NCBI GenBank assembly: GCA_947174185.1
Contig: CAMWHY010000018.1
Coordinates: 1-33,263 of the forward strand
DNA: 33,263 nucleotides
Direction of reading: 5' to 3'
Origin: an uncultured Lachnospiraceae bacterium
GTDB taxonomy: Bacteria > Bacillota > Clostridia > Lachnospirales > Lachnospiraceae
The notes beneath the pieces were generated by a model, which was not told the origin of the DNA, did no database searches, and saw only the letters and a list, made by a program, of their open reading frames with translations. The translations under genes were made by a program, and so were the position numbers. Numbering within the stretch: position 1 is the first letter of the stretch; each line of letters begins with the position of its first letter. Positions 23,927-33,066 of the stretch are shown piece after piece.

Positions 23927-25669
23927 TTAGATGACAAACTTCTCCATGGCAGCTTCCAGATTGTCCGCGATTTCCTTTAAGGTAAATGCGTTCTTGGATA
24001 CCTGTGTCATAATATCCCCGACTGCCACCACAGAAGCTGATGTTTCTTCCGTACTCGCCGCATTTTCCTCGGCAATCGCTGTCAGATTCTGTACCACATC
24101 TACTACGCCTGTTCTTTCTCTGTCAAGATGCGCCGTTCTGGTAGAAATCTGTTCAATCTTACTGATAGAGTTATCGATCTCTCCCTGCAAATTTCTAAAA
24201 ATATCCGCTGTCTCGGTCACAAAATTAATCTGTTCATCCATGATGCCTTTTACTTCATCCATCGTCTCTACAGCCTGTTTGGAATCACTGATCAGATAAG
24301 TAACAATCTCCTCGATCTTCCTTGCAGACTCGTTGGACTGCTCCGCCAGCTTCTGAATCTGTGATGCAACAACGGCAAATCCACGCCCCTGTTCTCCCGC
24401 ACGGGCAGCCTCTATGGATGCGTTCAGGGAAAGCAGATTAGTCTCCTCTGCAATCTCTGTGATAATTCCGATTACTTCCTGAATCTTCAGTGCTGAATGA
24501 TTGGTGGTATTGGTCTGCTCATAGATATCATCCAGTGAAGCTTTCGCTCTCGCATTAATCTCTTCTAACTGATGCAGTTTATCCGCAGCTGTTTCGCCCG
24601 CCTTCCCCATTTCTTCCATCGTTCCATGAAGTGTATTGACTTCCTGCGTAGTATCCTCCACCATCTCGCCCATGACGATGACATGCTCCGTAGCCTGCTG
24701 TGTCTCATCTGCCTGACTTGAGGCACCGGTAGCAATCTCCTGAACCGCATGTTCAACCTGTCCAACAGTCTCCACTGTCTCCGATGCATTTTTACTCAAT
24801 TCCTCGGAAGCAAGGTACAGCTGCTGTGTCTGATGTTGAAGATTACCGACTACATCCACCAAATTTCCACGTAGATCCCTGATCGCACGGCTTATCTCAC
24901 CAGATTCATCCTTACGCAGAATCAGTTTTGCCTCCTCCGATGTCTCCCGGAAATCCATATCGGCAATCTGATTTACAACTTCCGTTGTTTTTTCAATCGA
25001 CTTCACAATTTTCCAAGGAATCATAATACCGACTGCAGAACAGATCACCAGTGCAATCAGCGATCCGATGATCGCCTGTATTGTCATTTCATCAATCGGT
25101 GCAAACATCTCATCCTCATCCGCCGTCAATACCAGAATAAATTTCCCTGACGGATGGACGTAATATCCGGCATATTTAGTAACGCCCTTAAACAGATACT
25201 GCACAACTTCTGTAGAAGGAATCTTCCCTTGAGAAAGCTGTTCAACCACACCCTTAACTACCTCGTTCTCTACCGGCTGGCCGACTTTCTCTTCAGTGGG
25301 ATGAAAGAGCATCGTACCATCCGCTTCCACAACATAGACATAACTGGAATCCACACCCTCTAAACCGGCATCGGCAAGCATCGCCGACATAATATCATAC
25401 TCGAAAGCTGCCTCACCCAGCATCGCATATTTTTCCGTCATTTTCGTGCCATAGGATTCTGTCATATCATAGATATAATTCTGTGTCTGTTCTCTAATAA
25501 TTCTCTCCACATTGGGAATAATGACCAAAAGATTAACTACTGCAGTAATAATTACAACCAGCACGATCGTTACAGAAATCTGCCCAAGCATCGACCGAAA
25601 AAAGGGCAGCTTTCCTTTTCTTCCAATATGTATTCCCTTCTTTTCAGTTTGTCCATTCATTCCGCTCAT
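23927..25669 (-). CDS. Methyl-accepting chemotaxis protein with extracellular Cache-like sensor
   Basis: A transmembrane chemoreceptor of 580 residues from the ATG at 25669 (the track's start at 25681 is a TTG). Order: TM1 ([21 protein letters not shown], about 30-50), an extracellular Cache-like domain (about 55-195, with [21 protein letters not shown]), TM2 ([18 protein letters not shown], about 200-220), HAMP, and a long coiled-coil signalling domain with the hairpin tip [28 protein letters not shown]. It would report to CheA/CheW and control flagella or another output. The Cache type suggests small organic ligands; no specific residues can be named. No chemotaxis genes lie nearby. The promoter is at 25737-25765. 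Confidence 0.95.
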   Translation of the reverse strand: MSGMNGQTEKKGIHIGRKGKLPFFRSMLGQISVTIVLVVIITAVVNLLVIIPNVERIIREQTQNYIYDMTESYGTKMTEKYAMLGEAAFEYDIMSAMLADAGLEGVDSSYVYVVEADGTMLFHPTEEKVGQPVENEVVKGVVEQLSQGKIPSTEVVQYLFKGVTKYAGYYVHPSGKFILVLTADEDEMFAPIDEMTIQAIIGSLIALVICSAVGIMIPWKIVKSIEKTTEVVNQIADMDFRETSEEAKLILRKDESGEISRAIRDLRGNLVDVVGNLQHQTQQLYLASEELSKNASETVETVGQVEHAVQEIATGASSQADETQQATEHVIVMGEMVEDTTQEVNTLHGTMEEMGKAGETAADKLHQLEEINARAKASLDDIYEQTNTTNHSALKIQEVIGIITEIAEETNLLSLNASIEAARAGEQGRGFAVVASQIQKLAEQSNESARKIEEIVTYLISDSKQAVETMDEVKGIMDEQINFVTETADIFRNLQGEIDNSISKIEQISTRTAHLDRERTGVVDVVQNLTAIAEENAASTEETSASVVAVGDIMTQVSKNAFTLKEIADNLEAAMEKFVI

Positions 25670-25736
25670 TCTGACACCCAACCTTTCTCTCCTGTTTTAC
25701 GCAGTTAAATCTTACTTTCACAAACTATTCTTTTAT

Positions 25737-25765
25737 ATCATAAAACAAATCCATCATTTTTACAA
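25737..25765 (-). promoter_or_regulatory. Promoter of the chemoreceptor gene
   Basis: On the minus strand TTGTAA (25760-25765), a 17-base spacer and TATGAT (25737-25742). It is of sigma-A type; I did not find a sigma-28 (FliA/SigD) pattern. Confidence 0.65.
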
Positions 25766-25795
25766 TCCAATAATTCGCTTTCCATAAATATTCTT

Positions 25796-26602
25796 TCAGA
25801 TTCTGATCAGACAGGATGGTTGATAGCGGTCAGCCACCATGATCTCAAAATCGTCCCCTGTATATGGCGTATCCGATGCTGTAATCTCCAGCCGCACCGC
25901 CTCATATGCAAGTTCTGGAAGATTATTCTCCTGACTTAAATGACTTAATACGACGCTTCCCATATGATCGTGGAGGATCTGTGAAAGAAGCCTTCCCGAC
26001 GCTTCATTGGATAAATGTCCGTGTTTTCCCAAAATACGTTGCTTTAAAGGATAAGGATATCTTCCCAGCTGCAACATCCTGACGTCATGATTGGCTTCCA
26101 GAAATACGGCGTCCAGCCCCTGCAGACTGCCAAGGATATACTCATCATACACTCCAAGATCTGTCATGACTGCTGTCTTCTGGCTGCCATACATAAACTT
26201 AAAAGCCACCGGCTCTTTGGCATCATGGGAAATCCTGATGGGCTGAATAGAAATATCTTTTATGATAAAACGTTCGTCCGGCTGTATGATCTGAAACAGG
26301 GAAGCATCGATCTCCCCTACCACCTTACGGTTACGTCCCTCGTAGATACCGTCCATTGTCCCTCTAGTGGTATAAATCGGGATATCATACCGCCTGCTGA
26401 GCACGCCCAGTCCTCCAATATGGTCGCTGTGTTCATGGGTAACCAGAATGGCATCCAGATCTTTACAGGTAAGTTCCAGTTGTTCGAGTCCCTCCTCGAT
26501 TCTCTTCCCGCTGATTCCGGCGTCCACCAGCAGATGTGTCGTTTCTGAGCCAACATAAATCGCATTGCCGCTGCTCCCGCTGGCCAAACTTTTCATACGC
26601 AT
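25796..26602 (-). CDS. walJ: Metallo-beta-lactamase-fold hydrolase, WalJ/YycJ type
   Basis: A cytoplasmic MBL-fold protein of the YycJ/WalJ group, putative nucleases linked to cell-wall control or DNA repair in other Firmicutes. The zinc motif THEHSDHIGG is near residue 54, EANHDVRML near 166, GHLSNEAS near 189 and the last His region LSHLSQENN near 213. The opening LASGSSGNAIYV is characteristic. At 268 residues it is full length. It is the last gene of the polA-coaE-FtsA-like operon, 56 bases behind the FtsA-like gene, and not next to a walRK pair as in Bacillus. Confidence 0.9.
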   Translation of the reverse strand: MRMKSLASGSSGNAIYVGSETTHLLVDAGISGKRIEEGLEQLELTCKDLDAILVTHEHSDHIGGLGVLSRRYDIPIYTTRGTMDGIYEGRNRKVVGEIDASLFQIIQPDERFIIKDISIQPIRISHDAKEPVAFKFMYGSQKTAVMTDLGVYDEYILGSLQGLDAVFLEANHDVRMLQLGRYPYPLKQRILGKHGHLSNEASGRLLSQILHDHMGSVVLSHLSQENNLPELAYEAVRLEITASDTPYTGDDFEIMVADRYQPSCLIRI

Positions 26603-26658
26603 GACATTATATACCTCTTCTCAATCGTTACTCACCAAGAACATTTTCATTACAAGGA

Positions 26659-28722
26659 TTATTCTTCCCAGTACACTTCAATGACCGCTCCATCATATAA
26701 CGGTTCCATATACTCCGCCTTTTTGCCATTGACAGTTGTAATTAAGGTCTTCCCCTGAACCGTATTCAGATCAAAATCTATGTAATCAAAGATATCTACA
26801 AATACATAGGACGTTTTACCCTGTAAGACGATGGGTCTGGAATTCACAAGCACACCGATCGATACCGTCGGCAAGTCTGGCACAATGTTGTCCTGAGAAG
26901 CAGCCTCTTCCTCCACTTCCCCATCTTCCACTTCCTCGTCTTCCAGCACATCCCTTCGGCTTTCTTCCTCAATCGCCATCCGTATACTGAAGTTTTCATA
27001 AACCCTGGTATCATCTTCTGCCAGCTCATTATTAACATAAACCGCCATATTCATATCCAAGGTAACATCCATAAATTCCCTGATCTGCGCAACCGTATAA
27101 TAGCCTAACATTTCTATCTTATCGCCATTCCGGATATCATAATATTCATTTTCCAGCTTTCCGTTGACGGAAGCATATTTCGGAAGCGTCACCTTATTTC
27201 CATTCACCAAAATGCCAATCTTTGACTTGAATTCCGGCAGCTGCCCCAACGATATGGCTGCAGGATTGCCCGCGGTCGACTCCTCTACCATAATGACGTC
27301 ATTGGCATGGATCGCACTGTAAAGATCCGCCTCCTCACCATTCAATAAGATCTTCGCCGCCTCGCCAAATTCCCCACGGCATATCTTCTTCTTGCCGTTC
27401 AACGTATAGGCGATCTCGCTTCCCCGCTTCGGAAACAGCTTATCATTCGGAAAATCAGCCTGCATTGCAGCATCTACAATGGCAAGATTGCTGTTATCAT
27501 AAAGCTTGATATGTTCCTCATTAAATGTCACATAGATAAAGTTGTTATTCTGGTCATAATAATTCAGGCAGATACCGATCGGCGTTACCAGCAGGGAATC
27601 CTTCTTGATTTTTTCCTGAAATGTGATGTTCTGCATCACTTCTTCCCCTCGAAGCGCTACTCTCTCTTTCTGAATGCCAAGATGCTCCGCCAGCTTTTCC
27701 GGATAACCGGTGATCTTACCGCCACCGCCTACAATAAACACTGCGCTGACCGCTTTGCCACCGTTTAATTCCTTGATCTTATCCGATACCAGCTTAGCCA
27801 TCTGATCGATCTGTCCTGACAGCATCTTCAGAACGCGCTGTCTTGTAATAGACTGCTGCAGTCCCATAATATCTTTATATTTTACTTCTGTCCCCGGCTT
27901 GCCGCCGCCCCGCTTGATCTTCTCAGCTGTCTCAAAATCTACCAGACACTCCTTAGCGACCACTTCCGTCAGACTGTCCCCGGCGCAGGGGATCATACCG
28001 TATGCTACAATACATCCGTCCTTTGTAATACAGATATCTGAAGTACCGGCCCCCACATCTACCAGCGCAATATTCAGCATCCGGTACATCTGCGGAATCG
28101 CCACCGTCATGGCAGCGATCGGCTCCAATGTCATATTCACAACATTTAAGCCCGCAAGCTCAACTGCACGATAAAGTCCGTCCACCACATCATCCGGAAG
28201 AAAAGTCGCAATGATATCCGCTCCAATATTTTTTGCCTTATGATTTTCCAAATTGCTGATCGGATAGCCATTCAGATAATATCGGATAACGGAATTGCCA
28301 ACACAATAAAATTTCATATCAGAATCATTCGTTTCCTGCAGCTTCTCATATGCCTTTTCAATTCCAAGAGAAGTCAGCCCCATAATCTCCTCCGGCGTAA
28401 CTACCCTCTCCTTTTCAAACTCCCATGTGACACTGGTCTCAAAGGTAAGCAGCACACGGCCTGCGGCAGCAATACAGACATCCGTCAGCTTCACGGAAAG
28501 CTTCTTCTCCAAAGTACGCTTCACCTGCGTGATCGTATTGCCTACCTGACCGATATCATGAATCTGTCCATCCAGCATCGCACGTGTTTCATGTTCTTTG
28601 ATCACCTGCGCCGCAACGATAAAGCGGTCCCCTTCCCGATAACCTACGGTGCCCACGATACTTCTTGTTCCGATATCCAGTCCAAATACAAGCTGCCCTT
28701 GCGTTTTCATTTCATTGCCCAT
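26659..28722 (-). CDS. Long FtsA-like actin-fold protein
   Basis: A 687-residue member of the FtsA/PilM actin superfamily. Nucleotide-binding signatures are seen: phosphate 1 FGLDIGTRSIVGTVGY (about 13-28), phosphate 2 VDVGAGTSDICITKDG (about 221-236) and adenosine motif IVGGGGKITGYPEKL (about 330-344). Classic FtsA is about 420 residues; here about 290 more follow, apparently several beta-grasp-like units (ILLNGEEADLY.., ILVNGNKVTLP.., and a final VNGKKAEYMEPLYDGAVIEV), with an acidic linker near 590-612. No C-terminal amphipathic membrane helix like that of FtsA is seen. A role in division or envelope assembly is inferred only from the fold. It lies in the operon between coaE and walJ. Confidence 0.88.
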   Translation of the reverse strand: MGNEMKTQGQLVFGLDIGTRSIVGTVGYREGDRFIVAAQVIKEHETRAMLDGQIHDIGQVGNTITQVKRTLEKKLSVKLTDVCIAAAGRVLLTFETSVTWEFEKERVVTPEEIMGLTSLGIEKAYEKLQETNDSDMKFYCVGNSVIRYYLNGYPISNLENHKAKNIGADIIATFLPDDVVDGLYRAVELAGLNVVNMTLEPIAAMTVAIPQMYRMLNIALVDVGAGTSDICITKDGCIVAYGMIPCAGDSLTEVVAKECLVDFETAEKIKRGGGKPGTEVKYKDIMGLQQSITRQRVLKMLSGQIDQMAKLVSDKIKELNGGKAVSAVFIVGGGGKITGYPEKLAEHLGIQKERVALRGEEVMQNITFQEKIKKDSLLVTPIGICLNYYDQNNNFIYVTFNEEHIKLYDNSNLAIVDAAMQADFPNDKLFPKRGSEIAYTLNGKKKICRGEFGEAAKILLNGEEADLYSAIHANDVIMVEESTAGNPAAISLGQLPEFKSKIGILVNGNKVTLPKYASVNGKLENEYYDIRNGDKIEMLGYYTVAQIREFMDVTLDMNMAVYVNNELAEDDTRVYENFSIRMAIEEESRRDVLEDEEVEDGEVEEEAASQDNIVPDLPTVSIGVLVNSRPIVLQGKTSYVFVDIFDYIDFDLNTVQGKTLITTVNGKKAEYMEPLYDGAVIEVYWEE

Positions 28723-28766
28723 CTTCCAACTCTCTATACTTTCTTAATATTTGCAAAATGCCTCTG

Positions 28767-29354
28767 TTAAAACGCTAATAAATTCGCCACCTGCTTCTGC
28801 ATGTTCTCGATAGAAGCATTATTATCTATAACATGATCACAGACTGCCCGAAACTCTGCCTCCGTCTTCTGCGCAGCCATGATGCTGTCGATCTTCTGAT
28901 CCGAATACCCTCTGCTTTCCTTCAGCCGCTTCCTTCTTACCGGCTCGCTTACATAAATATACCACATTTCATCCAAAATGTCCTGATAATCTTCTTCGAT
29001 CAACAGGGCAGCTTCTACTACAAAAAATTCCGTACCCTTTTTTCGTTCTTCCTCCATTGTTTCCAGTATATAACGCTTCACCGCCGGATGGACGATCGCG
29101 TTGACCTGCGCAAGCGCCTCCTCGTTTGAGAAGATCAGTCCGGACAACGTCTTCGCGTCTATCAATCCTTCCGCATCCAGAATCCCATTTCCCAATACTT
29201 CCACCAGTTTACGATAACATGGCTGTCCCGGCTGTTCCAGTTCCTTCGCCGCAATATCCGCCACGACAACTCTGGCATCATAATATGTTGTAATAAAAGT
29301 AAGCACCTCTGTTTTTCCTGATCCAACCCCGCCGGTGATGCCTATCGTCCTCAT
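28767..29354 (-). CDS. coaE: Dephospho-CoA kinase
   Basis: CoaE phosphorylates dephospho-CoA to finish coenzyme A synthesis. The P-loop GITGGVGSGKTEVL is at the N-terminus, and the family's DIAAKELEQPG (dephospho-CoA contact) and RLKESRGYS regions follow. From the ATG at 29354 (GGAGG six bases ahead) it is 195 residues; the track's earlier TTG overlaps that site. It follows polA by about 60 bases, a common pairing in Firmicutes. Confidence 0.96.
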   Translation of the reverse strand: MRTIGITGGVGSGKTEVLTFITTYYDARVVVADIAAKELEQPGQPCYRKLVEVLGNGILDAEGLIDAKTLSGLIFSNEEALAQVNAIVHPAVKRYILETMEEERKKGTEFFVVEAALLIEEDYQDILDEMWYIYVSEPVRRKRLKESRGYSDQKIDSIMAAQKTEAEFRAVCDHVIDNNASIENMQKQVANLLAF

Positions 29355-29415
29355 ATTCAACCTCCATATCGCATGTCACAGCTTTGAAAGTGCTTTTCAT
29401 CTTTGATTTTTCAAA

Positions 29416-32136
29416 CTATTTTGCCTCGTACCAGTCTGTCCCCCAGTGTGCATCTACTTCCAATTTCACCGGAAAATCCGCTGCACCAGACATTTCTTCT
29501 TCCAGAATCGCCATCACCAACTCTTTTTCCCTCTCCGGCGCTTCGATCAAAAGTTCATCATGGATCTGCAATATCATCCTTGCCTCCAAGCCTTCTTTCA
29601 ACAGCCTGTCATACACTCTGATCATCGCCATTTTGATCACATCTGCCGCAGTCCCCTGGATCGGAGCATTCATAGCCACCCGTTCCCCAAAAGACCTCTG
29701 CATGAAATTGCTATTCTTCAATTCCGGGATCGGTCTCCTCCTGCCGAATGCAGTGACAGAATACCCTGTCTTTTTGGCATATTCCTTTGCCGATTCCAGA
29801 TATTCATGAACGGCAGGATACATCGCAAAATAATCTTCTATATACTGCTGCGCTTCTTTTTTGGATATGGAAAGATCCTGACTGAGTCCAAAAGAACTGA
29901 TGCCATAGACAATCCCAAAATTGACAGCTTTCGCATTACGCCGCTGCAGATCCGTCACTTCCTCAAACGGCACATGGAATACTTTAGACGCCGTACTCCT
30001 GTGGATATCCTGATTTTCACGATATGCTGCAATCAGTTCTTCATCCCCCGCCAGAGACGCCAGAATACGAAGCTCAATCTGCGAATAATCAGCATCCACA
30101 AACACACAGCCCTCTTTTGGAATAAATACTTTCCTGATCTTCCTGCCAATCTCCATGCGCATAGGAATATTCTGCAGATTGGGTTCCGTAGAGCTGATCC
30201 TTCCTGTTGCAGTGATTGTCTGGTTAAAATTTGTATGGATCCGGTCATCCTCCTTAATAAATGCAGAAAGCCCGTCCGCATAGGTCGATTTTAGCTTTGT
30301 CAGAGTACGATATTCCAGAATATCTCTAATCACAGGCTGCTCCGGTGCAAGCTTCTCCAATACATCCGCAGAGGTAGAATATCCTGTTTTTGTCTTCTTA
30401 CCGCCTGGCAGTCCCATCTCACCAAATAATATTTCCCCAAGCTGCTTCGGTGAATTGATATTAAATTCACGCCCTACCGCCGCATAAATCTTTTCTTCCA
30501 GACACGCAATACTCTCCGCCAGTTCTTCTCCGTACCTATGCAGTGCGGCAGCATTCACCCGCACGCCTTCCGCTTCCATACGATATAATACATAGGACAA
30601 AGGCATCTCCATATCATTAAACAGGGAAACCATTTCCTGCTCCTGCAAACGCTTCGTCAGTTCAGAACGGCAATGTAGCGCGGCATATGCCTCCGTACAT
30701 GCATAGACAAAAAATTCCTCTTCCTTTTCTTTTACCACATTCTCTACTGTTGTCTTACCGAATCTTTGTTCATAATCCTGAATCATGCTGTTGCTGCATA
30801 ATCTGACAATATCTCCTGTCCGGTAATCACTATTTAACGGATTCAACAAATAAGCAGCCAGCAAAATATCAAAAAAATGGGCTGCTATCTCCTCTGCTTT
30901 GCCTTTTCCTATCCCAAGAACGCCATATAACTCCTTAACCGCATACGTCGCCATGATCACATTCTTCTGATATAGATCTTGCAGCCGTTCTGGAAGGTAT
31001 CCATCCTCCAGAAGTGCGGAATCCATATAATAAATCTCCTCCTTGGAAACTGCCAATGCTGCGATCAGCCGGTTCCTCTCCTCCAGCGCCTCATCAAATA
31101 AGGAAAGCTGCTGTCCGCCGGTCTTTTCTTCTATTGTCCATACCCGGACGCCTGCCTGTCCTGCCCTGACCGCTTTCTCAAAAGCGGCGTCCGCCTCCTT
31201 TGATCCCGTGATCCGGATAAATGACTTCTCACTAACCAGCACATCCTCCTTGGCGTCTGTGATCCCTGCCGACTCAAATCTTGACAGCATACTGCGGAAT
31301 CCCAATTCCACAAATTTCTTATATGCTTCTTTTGTATAAAGTTCTCCGAGCCTTGCATCCTCCCACTGATAAGAGATCTCTGCGGAAATATTGATCGTCG
31401 CTAATACTTTGCTCAGATCCGCCAGGTCTTTATGCTCGATCAGACTCTCTCTGACCGCTTTCATGGTGATTTCTTCCACATGCGCATAGATCTGATCCAG
31501 CGAACCATACTCTACCATCAGCTTCTCCGCCGTCTTCTGACCGATCTTAGGTACACCCGGTATATTATCTGAAGCATCCCCCATCAGTGCCTTGAGGTCA
31601 ATAAACTGAAGCGGGTCAACCTGATATTCGGCAATTACATCCTTCGCATAATAATCCTTGACCTCCGTCTTGCCGCCCTTTGTTTTCGGAATCCTGATCT
31701 TAATATGATCACTGGCAATCTGCAGCAGATCCCTGTCGCCTGATACCAGAGAAACCTCCATACCTTTCTTCTCCGCAGATTTTGCCATCGTACCTAAGAT
31801 ATCATCTGCCTCCAAGCCTGCCTGCTCCATGATCATCACGCCCATTGCCTGCAAAACTTCTTTCATGACCGGAACCTGTTCTTTCAATTCCGGATCCATC
31901 TGTTTTCTGGTACCTTTATATTCTTTATAAATTTCATGGCGGAACGTCGGCGCAGACACGTCAAAAGCAACTGCCAGATACTCCGGCTGTTCCTCTTCCA
32001 ATATTTTAAACATGATATTCAAAAATCCATAGATTGCATTGATATGAAGTCCGGCCGCATTTGTCAACGGTGGAACCCCATAATATGCCCTGTTTAATAT
32101 ACTGTGTCCATCAATTAATACCAGCTTATCCGCCAT
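29416..32136 (-). CDS. polA: DNA polymerase I
   Basis: PolA fills gaps and removes RNA primers during replication and repair. At 906 residues it is complete: 5'-nuclease domain (about 1-300; DGHSILNRAYYG, SGDRDLLQIA, LMGDASDNIPGVPKIG), a 3'-5' exonuclease-like region (about 305-500) and the polymerase domain with motif A VDADYSQIELRILASLAG, motif B RRNAKAVNFGIVYGISSFG and motif C LQIHDELLIEA. The exonuclease-like region reads GVRVWTIEEKTGG where active enzymes have the DTE triad, so proofreading is probably lost, as in several Gram-positive relatives. It lies about 85 bases after the zinc-finger membrane protein gene and heads coaE, the FtsA-like gene and walJ. Confidence 0.98.
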   Translation of the reverse strand: MADKLVLIDGHSILNRAYYGVPPLTNAAGLHINAIYGFLNIMFKILEEEQPEYLAVAFDVSAPTFRHEIYKEYKGTRKQMDPELKEQVPVMKEVLQAMGVMIMEQAGLEADDILGTMAKSAEKKGMEVSLVSGDRDLLQIASDHIKIRIPKTKGGKTEVKDYYAKDVIAEYQVDPLQFIDLKALMGDASDNIPGVPKIGQKTAEKLMVEYGSLDQIYAHVEEITMKAVRESLIEHKDLADLSKVLATINISAEISYQWEDARLGELYTKEAYKKFVELGFRSMLSRFESAGITDAKEDVLVSEKSFIRITGSKEADAAFEKAVRAGQAGVRVWTIEEKTGGQQLSLFDEALEERNRLIAALAVSKEEIYYMDSALLEDGYLPERLQDLYQKNVIMATYAVKELYGVLGIGKGKAEEIAAHFFDILLAAYLLNPLNSDYRTGDIVRLCSNSMIQDYEQRFGKTTVENVVKEKEEEFFVYACTEAYAALHCRSELTKRLQEQEMVSLFNDMEMPLSYVLYRMEAEGVRVNAAALHRYGEELAESIACLEEKIYAAVGREFNINSPKQLGEILFGEMGLPGGKKTKTGYSTSADVLEKLAPEQPVIRDILEYRTLTKLKSTYADGLSAFIKEDDRIHTNFNQTITATGRISSTEPNLQNIPMRMEIGRKIRKVFIPKEGCVFVDADYSQIELRILASLAGDEELIAAYRENQDIHRSTASKVFHVPFEEVTDLQRRNAKAVNFGIVYGISSFGLSQDLSISKKEAQQYIEDYFAMYPAVHEYLESAKEYAKKTGYSVTAFGRRRPIPELKNSNFMQRSFGERVAMNAPIQGTAADVIKMAMIRVYDRLLKEGLEARMILQIHDELLIEAPEREKELVMAILEEEMSGAADFPVKLEVDAHWGTDWYEAK

Positions 32137-32221
32137 ATTTCCTATATCCCCGATCTTTCAAATACTCGATTTTGCCAGAATATTCCGTCTCTCTATCTTA
32201 TTTCATCCGAAAAACAAACGC

Positions 32222-32545
32222 CTACCAGAAAATCCCCTTTAATAAAAACAGGACCACTAGCGCGCATCCGCCATACAGAATACATAACATTAGCTTCTGC
32301 AATATACCACGCATATTGTACTCTCTGGCTGATGTCCTGAGACTTTTTTCAAAATCTTCTTCCAAATTAAAGGTTTTCCCGTATTCCAGACGTTTCATGC
32401 CCTCCATGACAAGAAACTGTACCCTTAATTCTTCCTTGCATTCTGCACATTCTTCCACATGCGAAAGCAGCTTCCTTGTCTTCTTTATGCTCAGTTCATG
32501 CTTCAGATATGGCAGCATATTCATTCGATAGTTGATACAATCCAT
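32222..32545 (-). CDS. Zinc-finger (zf-HC2/anti-sigma type) single-pass membrane protein
   Basis: A 107-residue protein with the layout of zf-HC2 anti-sigma proteins: N-terminal MLPYLKHELSIKKTRKLLSHVEECAECKEEL, with the zinc set H-x3-C-x2-C (H29, C33, C36; an upstream Cys4 could be a fourth ligand), a helical linker, and one C-terminal membrane helix (LQKLMLCILYGGCALVVLFLL, about 83-103) with almost nothing outside. No sigma factor gene is next to it in this window, so its partner is unknown. It precedes polA on the same strand and has its own promoter at 32605-32633. Confidence 0.75.
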   Translation of the reverse strand: MDCINYRMNMLPYLKHELSIKKTRKLLSHVEECAECKEELRVQFLVMEGMKRLEYGKTFNLEEDFEKSLRTSAREYNMRGILQKLMLCILYGGCALVVLFLLKGIFW

Positions 32546-32604
32546 GTTAATATTCTGTCTTTCCTTCCCACTATCCCATATTTCTTTTGCCTATATTATA
32601 TCTT

Positions 32605-32633
32605 ATTCTACAACATTACAGACTAAGATGCAA
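32605..32633 (-). promoter_or_regulatory. Candidate promoter of the zinc-finger protein/polA operon
   Basis: On the minus strand TTGCAT (32628-32633), a 17-base spacer and TAGAAT (32605-32610); a TATAAT just downstream is an alternative -10 with a poorer -35. It diverges from the tRNA-Leu promoter. Confidence 0.55.
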
Positions 32634-32644
32634 AAAAATGTTGT
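32610..32644. promoter_or_regulatory. Inverted repeat ACAACATT/AATGTTGT between divergent promoters
   Basis: Perfect 8-base arms at 32610-32617 and 32637-32644. One arm abuts the -10 of the minus-strand promoter, and the other overlaps the -35 of the tRNA promoter. The spacing, about 27 bases centre to centre, could suit a dimeric regulator. It may be chance in A+T-rich DNA. Confidence 0.4.
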
Positions 32645-32669
32645 AAAATTTTTTGGAGTATGTTATTAT
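32641..32669 (+). promoter_or_regulatory. Promoter of tRNA-Leu
   Basis: TTGTAA (32641-32646), a 17-base spacer and TATTAT (32664-32669) on the plus strand. The predicted start is about 20 bases before the tRNA. Confidence 0.75.
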
Positions 32670-32696
32670 CATGTTTGTGATTCATAATCACCCTAA

Positions 32697-32779
32697 GCCG
32701 GCGTGTCGGAATGGCAGACGAGGCAGACTCAAAATCTGTTGTGGGCAACCACGTGCGGGTTCAAGTCCCGCTGCCGGCA
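32697..32779 (+). tRNA. tRNA-Leu (anticodon CAA)
   Basis: Class II tRNA of 83 bases that reads UUG codons. Acceptor arms GCCGGCG/TGCCGGC pair (one G-T), the anticodon stem GCAGA/TCTGT holds loop CTCAAAA with anticodon CAA, a long variable arm TGTTGTGGGCAACCACG follows, and the T arm is GCGGG-TTCAAGT-CCCGC. The discriminator is A. The 3' CCA is not encoded. It is transcribed alone, opposite to its neighbours, with its own promoter and terminator. Confidence 0.97.
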
Positions 32780-32788
32780 GTTTTTAAA

Positions 32789-32850
32789 AAATACCCAATT
32801 CATGCAAAACCGTTTCGAATATGCATAAATTGGGTATTTCTTTATTTTTT
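32789..32850 (+). terminator. Intrinsic terminator of tRNA-Leu
   Basis: AAATACCCAATT pairs with AATTGGGTATTT, with an inner ATGCA/TGCAT helix and a 15-base loop, followed by CTTTATTTTTTT on the plus strand. Confidence 0.9.
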
Positions 32851-32985
32851 TATAATTATACTTTTCTTTAAAAAATGAAAAAATTATGTTTAAAAACACA
32901 ACTATGCAACACGAAATACAACACGAATCAACACCACAAAATATACATTTCATTTATTCTTTTAATATATTTTTTGCTTAATTTA
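32851..32985. other. A+T-rich spacer with short direct repeats
   Basis: No gene is supported here. Three imperfect direct repeats CAACACGAA, CAACACGAA and CAACACCAC lie at 32907, 32919 and 32929. The ORF on the minus strand (32729-32953) reads through the antisense of the tRNA and its terminator and is rejected. Confidence 0.5.
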
Positions 32986-33029
32986 AAAATGAGATCAACT
33001 TTTAATAGTCCAAAAGTTGATCTCATTTT
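32986..33029 (-). terminator. Terminator of the partial gene at the right edge
   Basis: A perfect 18-bp stem AAAATGAGATCAACTTTT/AAAAGTTGATCTCATTTT with an 8-base loop. On the minus strand TTTTTAAAT follows, about 40 bases after the stop codon at 33067. It may act on both strands. Confidence 0.85.
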
Positions 33030-33066
33030 AAATGTGTAAGTTAATTAAATTAATTTTGTGTCTTAG

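Noticed and set aside
32729-32953. 74-residue minus-strand ORF over the tRNA
   Set aside because: Its C-terminus (RQRDLNPHVVAHN) is the antisense of tRNA-Leu, a frequent false gene, and it also spans the tRNA terminator.
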